Positions 23,639 through 36,072 of a DNA stretch of 64,000 nt are shown here, one piece after another; within the stretch, counting starts at the first letter, position 1; every line of letters begins with the position of its first letter. The stretch covers positions 5,788,207 through 5,852,206 of the forward strand of contig CAJNOP010000003.1 of NCBI GenBank assembly GCA_905250075.1, given 5' to 3'. The DNA comes from Rotaria sp. Silwood1 (Eukaryota > Rotifera > Eurotatoria > Philodinida > Philodinidae). The notes beneath the pieces were generated by a model. That model was not told where the DNA came from, did no database searches, and saw only the letters and a program-made list of their open reading frames with translations. A program made the position numbers and the translations under genes.

Positions 23639-26600
23639 TTACTAATCAGTGCATCAACCTCTATCCAACAATCTGTTTTCACTCGACTATTACATTGTTT
23701 TTACTTTCATTTTTTTTCAGATTTCAGTTTTTCGAGAAGGATATTAAAAATGTTTACTATAACTTTGATTAACAATTACTACGCGAATTTTATTCTCATG
23801 CAATCATCGAATAATTCATTTAGTGTTTTGAGACTATTAATTAACAGAACAACATACACTAGCTATAATCTAAAGTCTTCCGTAAAAATAATCAAAACAT
23901 CCTGTATTCTTGAAAAAGTCATTTGAATAAATAATTGGTGTCAACATGAACTGAATTTCAAGTTTAAGACGATGCTTTTTATACATTAATTATTATAAGT
24001 TAGACTAAATTATGGATGATGAATCGAAAGATGCACGTATGAATATAAATGAGATCAAAGAAGAGAAAAATGACTATATCATTAAAAATCTACCCAAAAG
24101 AAGTGCATGAGAAAACCGTAAGTTTCTTGTCAATTAAATAACAAAACACAGATGTAATCAGCAGACAAAATATTCTTTAGCTATGAAAAAATGTTCATGA
24201 TAATTATATGAACTGAAAAATAATCATACATAAGCTCGATATCTAAAAATTGCATGAGTAGTTTGGAATTTTTTTTCGCAATTCAATAGAGAAATTTGGA
24301 TTTCTAATTTTGTTTTTTATTTCGCATTTGTGTATAACAAATACATATCAAAATTTCAAAATGAAAATATCAAATTCATATACATATTCTTTCATTTAAA
24401 GCTGATTTTTTGAAAAACAGAGAAATTTTATTTTTTAGACACTCAGTTTGCTCTATAATCTAAACATATTGAGAGCTTGTTAAACTAAAGAAATCAATTT
24501 TCTACAAAAATCAATCTATGAAGACCTAAGGAATCTCTTATGGTCATATGCAGGGGCACCATGATCAATAAAGCATAACCCAGTAACTTTTTGTAAACAA
24601 AAATAATCCGTCGAAATGTTTCTCTGGTTAGCTCTACATCATAGCACATATTAATCAACACTATCTAATAGAGCTAATGTTCTCTGTCAAAAAGTTTCTA
24701 ACGAATTGATTGTCATCGTCTACGTTTTTATTCTTTTCTTAACGTATTATCAAGTCATATCTGGTTATTCCAAGTTTGAGTATCAAACAATTCGATTGGT
24801 ATACATCAATAGATCAAGCTCTATCAAAAATTTGCATTTTATGCATGAATAAAATGACACATATTCGATTTGAATACTAATTCATGTGTGTGACATGTAG
24901 ATTTAAAGCTTTATTAAGTTATTTGTTTGATTCACAAAAAGTCTGTTAATGTTATTAAAAAATAATTGAAAGGCTTAAACCAAATGACACGATTCTATTT
25001 ATTTTTGAATTAAACGTTATTCTTGTAAACATCGAAATATGATTAATAAATTCTTTTGTTTCCTCATCTTTCTAGTACTAATAAGTACTTAGATATTCAT
25101 AAAAATTCATGATTAGTTGGTGTTGATAAATATTCATTTGTCATCAAGTTGAAAATACGAAGAAAAAGCATCGTTGAAAAAGAAAGAAATATGTCATTAT
25201 GGCAATATAATACAGAAGCACTTTTTTTTTCTTTTCTGATTCTTTGTTGTTAACACTATATGTGTATAGCATGAATGATTTCTCAGTTTCTATTATAGAG
25301 AAGTTCTAAGCCCATTTTTTTCTATTATTAGTCAAACAGAGAAACATCCATTATATGTTCGCATAAGAATAAAAACGAAAAAGAAAGTTTGATATTATGC
25401 AAACAAAATTGGATGAAATCTGCTTGAAGATGATGATCTATCGAGATATATTCTACTTTATCATAGAAATAATTAATTTATAAATTTATAAAGAATCAAA
25501 TCATCGTAAAAGAAAAACAAATAAAGTTTGATCTGGATTCGACGTTTGTTTGTTCATGAGGAAAAAAATCATCAATATTTAATTATTATCTTAACAAACA
25601 TCATATTTGTCAAGTTGAAGTTTTCTTTGATCTATTTATTATTTTTTTAACATAGTATACTTATTTATTCATCGATATTTTTGCATCTGTTGTTAGCCTT
25701 GTCTTTGATAATATACATACTCGAAATATTATGATCTATTATAAATCAAGTAGCTAATTTTCTTATGTAAGTAATATCATGTTGTTATTCGCTCTTCTTG
25801 TTTCTCTATAGGAGACATCATTAATAATCTCAATCCTCAAAAGAAGACAAATAATCATAGATTAATACGATATTAATCCATTCAATACCTAGTATATCAA
25901 ATAAAAAGTGTATAAAAAAATTGACAGAAAATTATTAACATATTTATTTAATAGTCATTCTTTATTGTAGTGCATTTGTTCATTTTTCATATGCTGGTAT
26001 TTATGATGCAAGAATTTGACTAGACCGATAAAAAAAAGAACACAACAGGAAATTATCGACATTAATTTATTTATTTTCTCTGTTTCTTTTAATGCAAACA
26101 TTTCTCGTTCGATTATATCTATACAAAGAAAAGAGACTACAATCTGGATACGATTGCTAAGTAGAACAGTAAGGTCATCCTTTTCAGACCGTCTATATCG
26201 AAGTTAGAATGAATTATGCTTTTACCCAAAGCTATAATCAACAATAGCAACAAGAAGAATATCTTACCAGATGCTTGTTGATTAACAAGACTTTCTTCTA
26301 GATCATAAGTGTTTTTATCCGCTTGATGGAAAACCAGTCAGTTGTTAATGAATATTCTAACTTTCAATATCTTTCTATCTACGATTACTACGAGTTATCG
26401 ATCTTATACACTTATCATGTGTGAGAGTATAATGTGCGTGTTAGAGATCTGGCTATTTCCCATTACTCATTATTCTTGATTCTAAATCCTTTTTCATAAC
26501 TGATGTATCTCCAAATAATATTCATTGTATGACTGAAAGAACATAGTTGAGATTTATAAATTTGTAATTTTTTCATTTGTTGAAAGAAAAAAAAAATCAA

Positions 26601-27315
26601 ATCATTATTCTTTCCGAAAAAAGAAAATGTCATTTTGATCAAATAAACAAAGAAAAATAAAATTGCCTTCTATTGTCGTCGATCTAGTTAGATACTAAAC
26701 AGTCAATTTTTACGTTTCTACTAGTAAGTAACTCATCCAATGTTGGATTATTTGTTCCTCTAACAATGAGAATAATATTCATGTAAATTCTTGTTGTTTT
26801 TTTTTTTGTTTCATTAAGCAAACAAAAGAAAAGAAATCATTCATTCCATTAGAACCAACATAAATGAGGCGTGATGATGAAATTTCATCATATATAATAA
26901 TAGCACTATGATATATTGATATTTGTATTTTATAGTAAAAACAATGGTCTAAGACGTAAATTTCGTTCTTAATTTTAAGGTAATTTTCTATTAGTTTAAA
27001 ACAAGCAATAAACTGCTAAGTTGATTATACAGACGAGTAGTAATCAGTATAAAACAGACGCATGTTGCTTCTAGATACGTGATGTATGTGTATGCAGAAA
27101 CAACATGGCTACAAAAAATATCCGTAAATGCAGATGGAAAAAAACAAAGGTCAAACTAAGGGAAGTCATTTAATGCGTCACTGATAGCAAGACGATCGGA
27201 AAATGTTTTTATTCATAGAAACTGAATGTCATAGAACAGATAGATGATATTATATTCGATATATTTCCTTTCATTTCCCGTTTTCACTATTATTTCGTTA
27301 TAGATTTCTTTTAAC
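23639..27315. other. Gene-poor region upstream of the first GPCR
   Basis: About 3.7 kb of AT-rich DNA. A 33-codon frame near 24012 followed by a GTAAGT looks exon-like but has no partner. No RNA gene or repeat array is evident. The distal part presumably contains the GPCR promoter. Confidence 0.5.
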
Positions 27316-28675
27316 ATGAGTCAGAATAATATTAGTAGTGAACTTCGATTCGATGGTAGATTTAATCAAAATAGTTCCGGAATTTCAATGATAAATGATA
27401 GTTTAATTCGTATTGAAATAACTCATTTCATACAAAAAGTGAATTTTTGGATAGCCATTGCACAAATTCTTATGGTTATATGTGGAATATTAGGTAATGG
27501 TCTTGCACTTATTGTTATAAATCGTCGCTCATTACGTGACACATCATCAAGTGTATTTATAACATATTTAGCAATATTTGATACATCGGTTCTTGTTGTT
27601 CATATAATAAATTTAGCAACGCAATATTGGATTCATTCATATATATTACATTGTTTTCTTGCTTATTTAACTGATCTTGTCACATTTTGTAGTGTGTGGG
27701 TTATGGTTATAATGACATTAGAACGTTGTGTTGCGGTGCATTCACCATTTTTAGCCAAACGTTTTTGTACAATAGAACGTGCACGTTATTCAATATATGC
27801 TCTTATAGTTGCTGCATTTATTTTATTCTCATCAACATTCCCAAACATATATACAATAGATAAAGTTCAACAAAAATGTATTGTTCGTCATCAATATCAA
27901 AAAATAATACGCATTGTAAAACCAACAATATTTTATTTTGTACCCGATTTACTTTTATTAGCAAATATATTTATTATTTATGAATTATTTATTGCTACAC
28001 GACAACGTACAAAAACATTAATGAATCCTGAAAATGCTGTTCATCAATTAAATGCTGTTTCATTTAATAGAAAACAACGACAATTAACAATAATGCTTGT
28101 TACAGTTTCACTAAGTTTTTATATATTTACAACACCAGCTATTATTGATTATATTCATCAAATGAATCCACCTACACATCATAATTTAAAACGACTTAAA
28201 TTACGTTTTTTATGGACGAATTTATCTGTTCTTTGGCTTCAAATGAGTTCAGCAGTACGTTATTTAAACAAAATTTAAAAAAAAAAGATTTTTCTTCATT
28301 GTTTTTCTTTTTATTTAGACGAATTTTTTATTTTATTGTGTATCTGGTTCAAAATTTCGTGCAGCTTGTTTTGAAACAATTGGTGACGTTTGTGACTTTC
28401 TACGAATTAAATCAGTTGGCAAGGATGATCATGTACGAAGTCGATTACGACGTCGACAAAATAAAAATGATATTCGTTTGAAACCATATTTTCATCCAGA
28501 TGGTCGTAATGGACGTCTAAATAATCAAAATCGACGTCCATCAACTTCTATAACACAAACATATGCATATCCCTTAAGTAATTCCTCAAAACGAGCTAGT
28601 AGTGAAACCATTATTAGTACACAATTGAACAGTAGACTGTCATCGAAAGTTGCATTAAATGTAGATGAAGTTTAG
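27316..28675 (+). CDS. Rhodopsin-class GPCR, neuropeptide (FMRFamide-type) receptor-like
   Basis: Exons 27316-28254 and 28319-28675, phase 0 junction, give about 431 residues. The N-terminus carries sequons (NNIS, NSSG, NDS). TM1 has the GN pair (CGILGNGLALIVI) and TM2 has LAIFD in place of LAxxD. TM3 ends LERCVAVHSPF, a divergent DRY box. TM6 carries FTTPAI instead of the CWxP motif. TM7 reads SSATNFLFYCVSGSKFR, equivalent to NPxxY followed by the amphipathic helix 8. The intron falls inside TM7. A roughly 100-residue Arg/Ser-rich tail follows. This pattern is typical of the expanded peptide or orphan GPCRs of lophotrochozoans; the ligand cannot be read from sequence. A possible splice acceptor (GTTATAG, 27302-27303) lies 12 nt before the start codon. 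Confidence 0.9.
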
Positions 28676-31600
28676 GATCTTTATACATATTCAACAAAAT
28701 AAGTGGATTAATAATATCTCGGATTTTTTTTATCCAAGATCACTTTGAATATAAAGAAATATGTTTCGTCTATGCACAAATTTGTTTTCTTTCTTAGTAA
28801 ACCAATGTTGTCAACTCGAGTTCACCTCTGTCATTATAATAATAATAAACAAATTTTTTCCTATTATTAGATTGTTTTTTTTTCTGGATTTGATTCGAAA
28901 TTTCATTTGAATTAGCAACTGACGCGGAAGAAACAAAATATTTTGTAGCGTTTTATTACATCAAAGTAAATGTGATGAAATATATTTTGTATAAAAATGT
29001 ATAGTCAGTATAAGGAATCAGTTTGTTTGAAGTAGTGTTGCATTATTATCGGGCAAAACTTTAGTTAAGGAAATGAAAAACTCTTATAAATACTACATGA
29101 TTTTCTTCATTTTTGATTTTTTGTATTGCGTATTTTAGATGTCAAAAACAGGAAGCGGAAACATAACTAATATTTATTACGTTTCAATGTTTTGATCGAA
29201 AATTAGATTCACAAGTCTTTTTTTGTACATAAATGTTTTGCTTGTCAATTTTGCTTGATATACATTCATTTTATTTGTACAAATAAATGAAATATTTGAA
29301 TTAAATAAATTTGAATCATATAATTTTTGCACATTCATACATTTAGAAACTAATGTTTTTTATTCAGCATGTTAAACTAAAAATTTGAAATGATTCCGTT
29401 ATTTTCGAAATTTATTTTTGACAAGCGTATGGTTTGTAACTTATGATCTTCTAATTGAGGATCATATGACTTCAGATAGGATAACTTATAAATCATTTAT
29501 TATTCACTACACATAGAATTTGAAAAAGACGATATAAACTTTGAAAGTTTCCTTGCACTGCTTCGTATATATTTACCAGACAATTTACAACGTATGTTTG
29601 CATGTTTATAACAATAAAATATTTCGCAAAGCATCCTCTTCAGATGTCAATAATTATCAATACTTAACCCTCCATAGCATTTCCAGAAGAGTCAATGATG
29701 AAACAATCATTGCATAAAATATTAGTATCTCTCATATATCAATAGTATCCGTAGATCCATCAGACTCATTCTCGTTTGGTCATTTCAGTGACTATTTGGT
29801 AGAAAATGGCTCGACAAAAATTCTACAAGATTTTTTGTATATCTGATACCGTTCGGCCAGAAAACGTCGTCGAGAGATTAAGCGCATGGCATTGTGTAGA
29901 TATTGGTTTGCTTTATCCTTTCGTATGATGCGAGAAAACATTACGCACCAGTTATAGATGTGAAAAAAGTAAAGGTTTGGCTTTCTGAAAAATTCCCTAG
30001 TGACCATTCTTTGTTTTACTATCTTTTTTTCAGCTAGGTTTTTTGAAAAACTTTCGAATGGTATTGATACCAGTAATATACATTATCATCGTTATCTATC
30101 ACACCACAACGAGTGGCCCAGATAAAACCGATCACTTTTGTTTTCCGTCTTTGACATACTTTGAAGTAATATAAAAACTTGCCTTTGAGCTTATTCGACG
30201 TAGAATCTATTTCTCTACAACAGTAACGAGTTTGTTGTTCAAATAAAATCCCCTTGTTCGTGCAAAACTGAAAAAACTAGTTACTGATCCCACTCAGAAA
30301 ATTTATTTTCGTCAAAAAAATGACTCTTGAGATACACATATGAACATCTTGTCTGAGTTGTCTAGGGTAAGAGTTCGTAAAAGTAGCTTTAGTTTTCTAT
30401 GAAATTCGAGACTTTACGCATGATTGTTGGAACTGTTTGTACATATAGTGATTTCTAGAGCAATTAGTAAATGTTGTCTATGGAGTTAGATGCCACAAAA
30501 TAAAGAAATATTTTTCAAATGTAACCAAATATTGTGCATCTTAGGAATTCATCCTCTGAGATCTACAATGACATGAGGGTATTGGAGTGGATCTTCTCTT
30601 CATCTACACCGTATCAGCCTTGAAAAAAAGTGGAAGAAAACAAGTGAATTTGAAACAATTAATTTATTATCCTTCTGTCTTTATTGTGTTGGTGACTAGC
30701 ATAAGAAATATAAAAGCAATGGTATGTAACATCATCTATAGTGATGGATTTCGCACAAGGACAAACTAATGTATATTGACAAACGCTTTGAGTGACACGT
30801 AATATTTTTAAATTTCACCTTCATTTGAGGTAATAATAGGAGACCAATATAAAAAGCAAGACTTCCTTTACATTTTTCTTTAAATTGCTTCTTTTCAATA
30901 ACGATCGAACTGTGAACAAATTCTTTCTTAATATACGTACTTTATTTTAAAGTACTGTATTTTTTTTATCGATAGATATATCCATAGCCTTTCAGGTAAG
31001 GGAAAATAATTTTCTAATTAATCTTAAAGATTAGATAAATTCTGAATTTTTCAAGAAACTGTGTCTAGAAACTTCAGATTTTTGAAGTTTCAATGATCGA
31101 GAAAATGAAACAAAGTAAAAATTAATAGACTCGTTTCCCTCATTCTAACTAGTAACGAGTTCTCTTTGAAATGAGACTAAGGCCGAGCTGTACAATTCGG
31201 CCTTGGGAAATTTCGTGAACGATTAAGCGTAGAGATCTGAGTTTCTTTTATTAATGCACTTCTACAAGTCAAACGTTTGTGCAATGTTTCATTAATTTCT
31301 TATACACTCCTTTGAAGTTAGATTTTTGAGTGAAGGATGCCTCAAGCGCCGCTAAATCGCTCAGCTGCGAAGAATAAGAAATGAAAGAAGTAACAACACA
31401 TTTTAATAGCACTTCCACTAAAATTTTAACTATATCACAATATGTTGCGTTAAGCTGTATCCGTTGAAATGCCTTTTAAAATGTTAGAAATAATCTTGTT
31501 GAGAAAATTTTTGAATTAAGTAAAGTGAAAACATGAAAAAATCTGTTTTCTGCTCATCTGTTATCTTTCTACTTTTTTTTGTCAAATACGAATCATATAA

Positions 31601-31732
31601 GTTTATATTGCTCAATACAAAAATCATATTCGTTTGTTCAGAATCATATTCTACATACGACAGAATGAGAACGAGCGTCTCAACTCTCAGGTCTGACTTT
31701 GAAAAACAGGATTTTCAATCATAGAACTGAAC
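28676..31732. other. Gene-poor region
   Basis: About 3 kb without recognisable exons. A short perfect palindromic arm pair, AAGGCCGA and TCGGCCTT, lies at 31179-31204. The minus-strand frame at 29792-30007 is Arg/Lys/Phe-rich and isolated, so not called. Confidence 0.5.
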
Positions 31733-31982
31733 TGGTGCCTGGTATGACCGCCCTCACTCGCTAGTAGTCACGGGTTCAGCACTGAGGAGAGATAGAAAGA
31801 TCTTCACCAGGCCACTCTCAGCCCCTGTCACCATTTAAAAAAAAGAATGGAATATGTAAAAAAATATGTCTTTCTGAAAACTTTTTTTTATGTTCAGGAA
31901 TCAGAAAGAAGAGCTGTGACTCACGGTTACGGACTAGGCTCAGCGTGGCCATGACCAAAAAAGTTGGTCACACCGGGCACTA
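31733..31982. mobile_element. Short GC-rich element with imperfect inverted ends (MITE-like)
   Basis: TGGTGCCTGGTATGACC at the left end matches TAGTGCCCGGTGTGACC (reverse complement of the right end) at 14 of 17 positions. The 250-bp unit is much richer in G and C than its flanks. A GGGTTCAGCACTG near 31770 faintly resembles a Pol III B box. No coding potential is seen. A single diverged copy leaves the family open. Confidence 0.45.
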
Positions 31983-33003
31983 ATCTAAACAAACCGACAA
32001 GTGTTATTTCTACGACTTTTCCTTGTGAAGTATAGATGTAAGAACATTCAAAAGATCATAGAAGCAAACAAAGCAAATTTCTTTATACGTTCCTGTGAAC
32101 TATTTTACTTTTGTCATCAACTTGACAACCGTAGGGTTATATAAACCTGTTCATATCTGCAACAAGATATGAGATCGTTGTTGAACGATTGCTCAGCACT
32201 GAATCGTGTGAACTTTGCGCGAATAAGGTGATGCTATTTGAAAAATAAATTAGCTAGTTTTGTAGGCAAATAAATTCTACAATGAATAAGCCTAAAGACA
32301 AGTTTTAACGTTACTTTAAGATGTTTGAAAAACAGAAGATGAAAGTGGCCAGTTTTATCTGAACCACCAATTGCATTCTCATCGTATATTTTGTTTGTTG
32401 ATAGAAAAAAAAATTGTTTTTAAAAATCCAACTTTTGAGCCTTTTTGAAATTTATCGGTTTCATAACACACCTTTTTCGAATATCGAGTAACATAAAACA
32501 AAATAATTTTCTTATTAATTTATAGTTTATAGAGTTCACTACAAGATATATTTCTGTTGTTTTTCCACCATTGTTCGACAAATGGTCACTCAAAATCTTA
32601 TGTAACCCATATCAATAAAAACAATATTGAGATATTTTTCAAATAAAAATTGTTGTCAAAGAAACAGAGATTTTTTTCTATCCATAATTTTCTAAAAAGG
32701 TTTTACACATTCAAGATTTTAGCGCAATGATGTTTGTTTTAAAATCATTTTTCCATATTTTTTTTTTGGCATCAATAACAATAAAGAGGAGAAAGAAAAG
32801 ATCGACGGCAAGTCTAAAAACAATCAACAAAAGAAAGTGTCTTTGTTGGCAACAAATAACAATAACCATGAAGACGAAACTATCAAGAGTACACACAAGC
32901 AATCACCGTTGACATGACAAGTTAAAAAATGAAAAGAATAAGTAGAAGAACATCGCACGTCGAATAAACAAATATATTTGATTTGTTTGAAATGTTTATT
33001 TAT
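31983..33003. other. Intergenic region downstream of SSR2
   Basis: AT-rich; the SSR2 3' UTR lies at its right end. Overlapping frames on both strands near 32711-32912 are poly-K/poly-F artefacts. Nothing else is recognised. Confidence 0.5.
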
Positions 33004-34473
33004 CTATTGAGCTTTTTTTGTTGATTTATCTTTCATTAATAATGATTCGTATTTGCTTTTGCTTTTAAACCAAAGAAAAAATGGAAAAATAATACATGGA
33101 CTTGCCATAGCAGTAAAAAGAACCCAATCAATCTAAATAAATAAAAAAAGAACTATTAATTTCTATTAGCAATAAAAAAAATAAGATATTCACAATATGT
33201 GATGAAAATCGTCTATCATATTCACGAGTTGTCATTATATAAACATCACCAATTTCAGATGAATAAGTTCTCTATAAAAATAAAAATATACATGAAATAT
33301 AATGCAAGATTAAAATCAATTGTTAATACAATTTGACATGTAATTCTATATCAAAGACATATATAATAAACTTCAATATATAATGCATCATTTGTCATGA
33401 AACACTACAAAATTAGTTATTAATAAAATTCTATTGAATTCTTGTAATTTAGGGCGTATACTTTCAATGTATGGATTTACCCCGGTCAAACGACCCCAGT
33501 CGGATCTCGCCAGTTCGGAATAATTTCGGTCGGATCCGGTCCTATATTTGTCGGATTTCATCGGAATTCGACGGAACACGATGAAATCCGGGCCGGATCA
33601 GGTCGGATTTTATCACGTTCCGTCGAATTCCGGCTGATGGGAATCCGACAAAAACCCTGTCGGATCCGATCGGTCTTTTGTGAAAGATGTCGGATTCCGA
33701 TGAAATCCGAGGCGGATCCGATCGTTTTCGATCGAATCTATAGGTCGGATTGAATCTCCCGGATAATAGATTTCCTTCCAGTTCGTCAAGCTACACTTTG
33801 TTATTTAGATCCTTCTTCAATTTGACGACAACTTACACAGTAAGTGATCTGACTGACAGAGTAAATCAAAGAGTTCGGGTGTCATTCATCTAAAGGAGTA
33901 TCATTATTTGTTTGCTTGGGTAAAAGAAAATAAAGGATGATCAACATTGGATTAGTTAGGTTTGAAACATATCTATTATCTTACTTGAGTATCAGTATTT
34001 TTTTCGCTCTTCTGATATGTGACAACAGCATGTGAACTATTGCTGATACCACTTTGTTTTGGTTTAAGAACAACAACATGTGTTAAATTAATTCCTCTAA
34101 ATAAAAATATATTCTATGACACAATAGATTTAAATCGAAAACTTACGCATTAATTCGTTCCCATTTAGGAGTAAGTGTACCAACAAGTAATTCGTATTTT
34201 TCAGATGGATAACTGTGAACATCATTTAGATTAACATTAAAAATTGTTCTAAAATAAGTAAAATAATAAGAGAAACAACAAACTCGAAAGATATCCTGCT
34301 TACGTTGGACCAGAATTGTATAATCCATATTTAATAGTTAATTCTTTATCTTGTACAATAAATCGATTAACTGTTTGTTTTGTAACAAATAAAAATGATT
34401 CTTCATCATCTGTTTGACTGAATACAACAGATATTAATGCAAGTAAAATCAATTGCGTCTTGATAAACATCAT
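33004..34473 (-). CDS. SSR2: Translocon-associated protein subunit beta (TRAP-beta)
   Basis: ER membrane subunit of the TRAP complex that accompanies Sec61 during protein translocation. Five minus-strand exons, 34304-34473, 34147-34248, 33985-34096, 33194-33271 and 33004-33132, give about 196 residues (human 183). A signal peptide (FIKTQLILLALISVVFSQ) is followed by the lumenal beta-sandwich with NRFIVQDKELTIKYGLYN, LLVGTLTPKWERINA and LTHVVVLKPKQSG. The membrane-proximal REYDRRFSSHIIDW is nearly invariant in the family. One TM segment (VLFTAMASPCIIFPFFLW) and a lysine-rich tail follow. Sequons are INLT and NSS. Intron 3 (33272-33984) is 713 nt and contains a GC-rich palindromic island absent from the other introns. 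On the minus strand TTTTTTCAAAG precedes ATCGATA and the ATG. Confidence 0.94.
33480..33772. repeat. GC-rich CGGAT/ATCCG palindromic island in SSR2 intron 3
   Basis: About nine copies of CGGAT (often GTCGGAT or CGGATCCG) and many ATCCG/TCCGA complements fill 290 bp. Nested exact inverted repeats are visible: CGGATTTCATCG (33552-33563) with CGATGAAATCCG (33579-33590), and the 16-mer CGGAATTCGACGGAAC (33562-33577) with its complement at 33617-33632. Composition differs sharply from the flanking intron. No coding frame makes sense in it. It looks like an inserted element or a self-amplified short-motif array. Confidence 0.85.
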
Positions 34474-34950
34474 TATCGATCTTTGAAAAAAAAAATGAAT
34501 AAAACAGCTATGTTATCGTTTTATTCTGACTACTTTCTACCACCACGTACACGAATTAAATACACCAATACAAATCAATGAAATAGAAATTAAAATTTTA
34601 ACGTACAATTTCTTAACAAAAATCAATAAATTTAATAAAAAATAAATTTTTTCATATTAAAACTCAACTTTTCATTGAGTAAATAAAAAAAAAGATGTCA
34701 CTATGCGAAAACAAATTTTTCATTGTATGCTGAGATTAACAAATATGATCGCTATATTCAATGTCATTATATTAAACGATTGTATCGTGCATATCGAACA
34801 CTAATGTAAAACATAAAACTTTACTTAACAAAATAGAACTTGATCTCAAACAAAAATCACATGGATTTTGTATTAATAAAAAACGTTCAAAGTCATCAGA
34901 AGTAACGGATTTATGAAATGTTAATAGAAAAATCATGTGTTTATAATAAA
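34474..34950. other. SSR2 5' flank with candidate splice acceptor at 34481-34482 (minus strand)
   Basis: On the minus strand an AG preceded by a T-run lies 8 nt upstream of the SSR2 ATG; it could be a spliced-leader or 5' UTR intron acceptor. The rest of the region should hold the SSR2 promoter and leads into the nuclear-receptor relic. I see no TATA box I would defend. Confidence 0.45.
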
Positions 34951-35920
34951 GATTTGAAGTGTACGGTTTATGAAGCATAAGCAACTGGTTTTTATTTTGC
35001 TGTGATAATATGTATGTGTCGTAAAGCATTTTCTCGTCGTGATGCATTATTTGGTTTACAACTATTACAATGTCGATATTGATGAGAAGATTGTATTATT
35101 AATATGAAAATACTTTGAGATTGTTCATAATGTCGTTTAAAAAAATATTTTCAAGTTAGGATGAAAGAACGAATTAATATTAACCGAAGAATTACAAAAC
35201 GTGAAAAAATTTTTCAAAATCATCAAATTTCATTAAATATAATTCATCCAATTGATACATGTGACATGAAAAAAAAATTTTCCATTAAAAACTATTAATT
35301 TTAATAATATAACGAGAATTTATTATGCATATGATGTATGTTGTCGGTTACCATTAATATCATTTGAAAAATATATATATATATGAATTATTTTGGCAAC
35401 AATTACTTAAATCAACAATTAAATACAACATCATTTTGAATATTATAAAGAACATGAAACATCATTAATCAATTTTTTTTTAAATTTATCTGAATTTAAA
35501 CAATTTACAAATCATCAACAAATAGTATTAAGTAAACATAATATGATATTTATAATTCGAATTAGTTGTATTGAAACTATAAATAAGCAATTACCATTAT
35601 GGTCTGCGATTAATTTATTACACGAAACAATATTTGTAAAATTATTAGTTGAAGAATCTAATACTTTATTACATAAATTTAAAGATCAAATAAATCATTC
35701 AACATCTATTGAATTATTGTTAATAGTTCTACTTTTCTCAACCTGTGATCCATAGAATGGTCATACAGATTCATTATATAAATATATGTAAAACTCAAAA
35801 AAAAAATATGCTAATTTATTATGGTTATACTTAATGAAACGTTATGGTGAATTAATAGCATATAGAAAAATTTCAATAATGACACATTTGTGTTTACATT
35901 TATTAACATTTGAGTCTTAT
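34951..35920 (+). pseudogene. Nuclear hormone receptor pseudogene
   Basis: A single uninterrupted frame from 34951 to about 35190 follows the two-zinc-finger DNA-binding domain of nuclear receptors: TGFYFAVIIC, then KAFSRRDALFGLQLLQCRY, then a second finger ending CRLKKYFQVRMKE. The frame contains five stop codons (TAA in finger 1, TGA TGA between the fingers, TGA and TAA in finger 2). Zinc ligands are lost: the second Cys of finger 1 is Tyr, and the CxxCK pair reads CMCRK. Further on, 35490-35920 preserves ligand-binding-domain-like helices (WSAINLLHETIFVKLLVEES, LLWLYLMKRYGELIAYRKIS) interrupted by more stops. DBD decay is by substitution with little frameshifting. No parent gene is in the window. 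The call is confident as a receptor relic; the subfamily is not determined. Confidence 0.85.
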
Positions 35921-36070
35921 ATTAAAAAAAGGAAGAAATACAATCGCAAACATGTTTTCTTTCATTCAAATGATTAAAAACAATACGACTGTGACATATA
36001 TATTTATACATATAATATATTTATGTATATCATTTATATTATAAAAATAAGTAAATTTTATACTTTTTTT

Positions 36071-36072
36071 AG
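36071..36072 (+). other. Splice acceptor abutting the TMEM168 start codon
   Basis: ACTTTTTTTAG is immediately followed by ATG. Either a 5' UTR or coding intron ends here, or a spliced leader is joined directly to the start codon. Confidence 0.5.

Noticed and set aside
24012..24119. Thirty-three-codon frame starting MDDESKDARMN with a GTAAGT just beyond it
   Set aside because: The frame stops before the donor and no acceptor-linked partner exon was found; it may be a relic but cannot be supported.
34772..35047. Minus-strand frame of 91 codons starting MHHDEKMLYD
   Set aside because: It is the complement of the nuclear receptor relic, which explains the sequence better on the plus strand.
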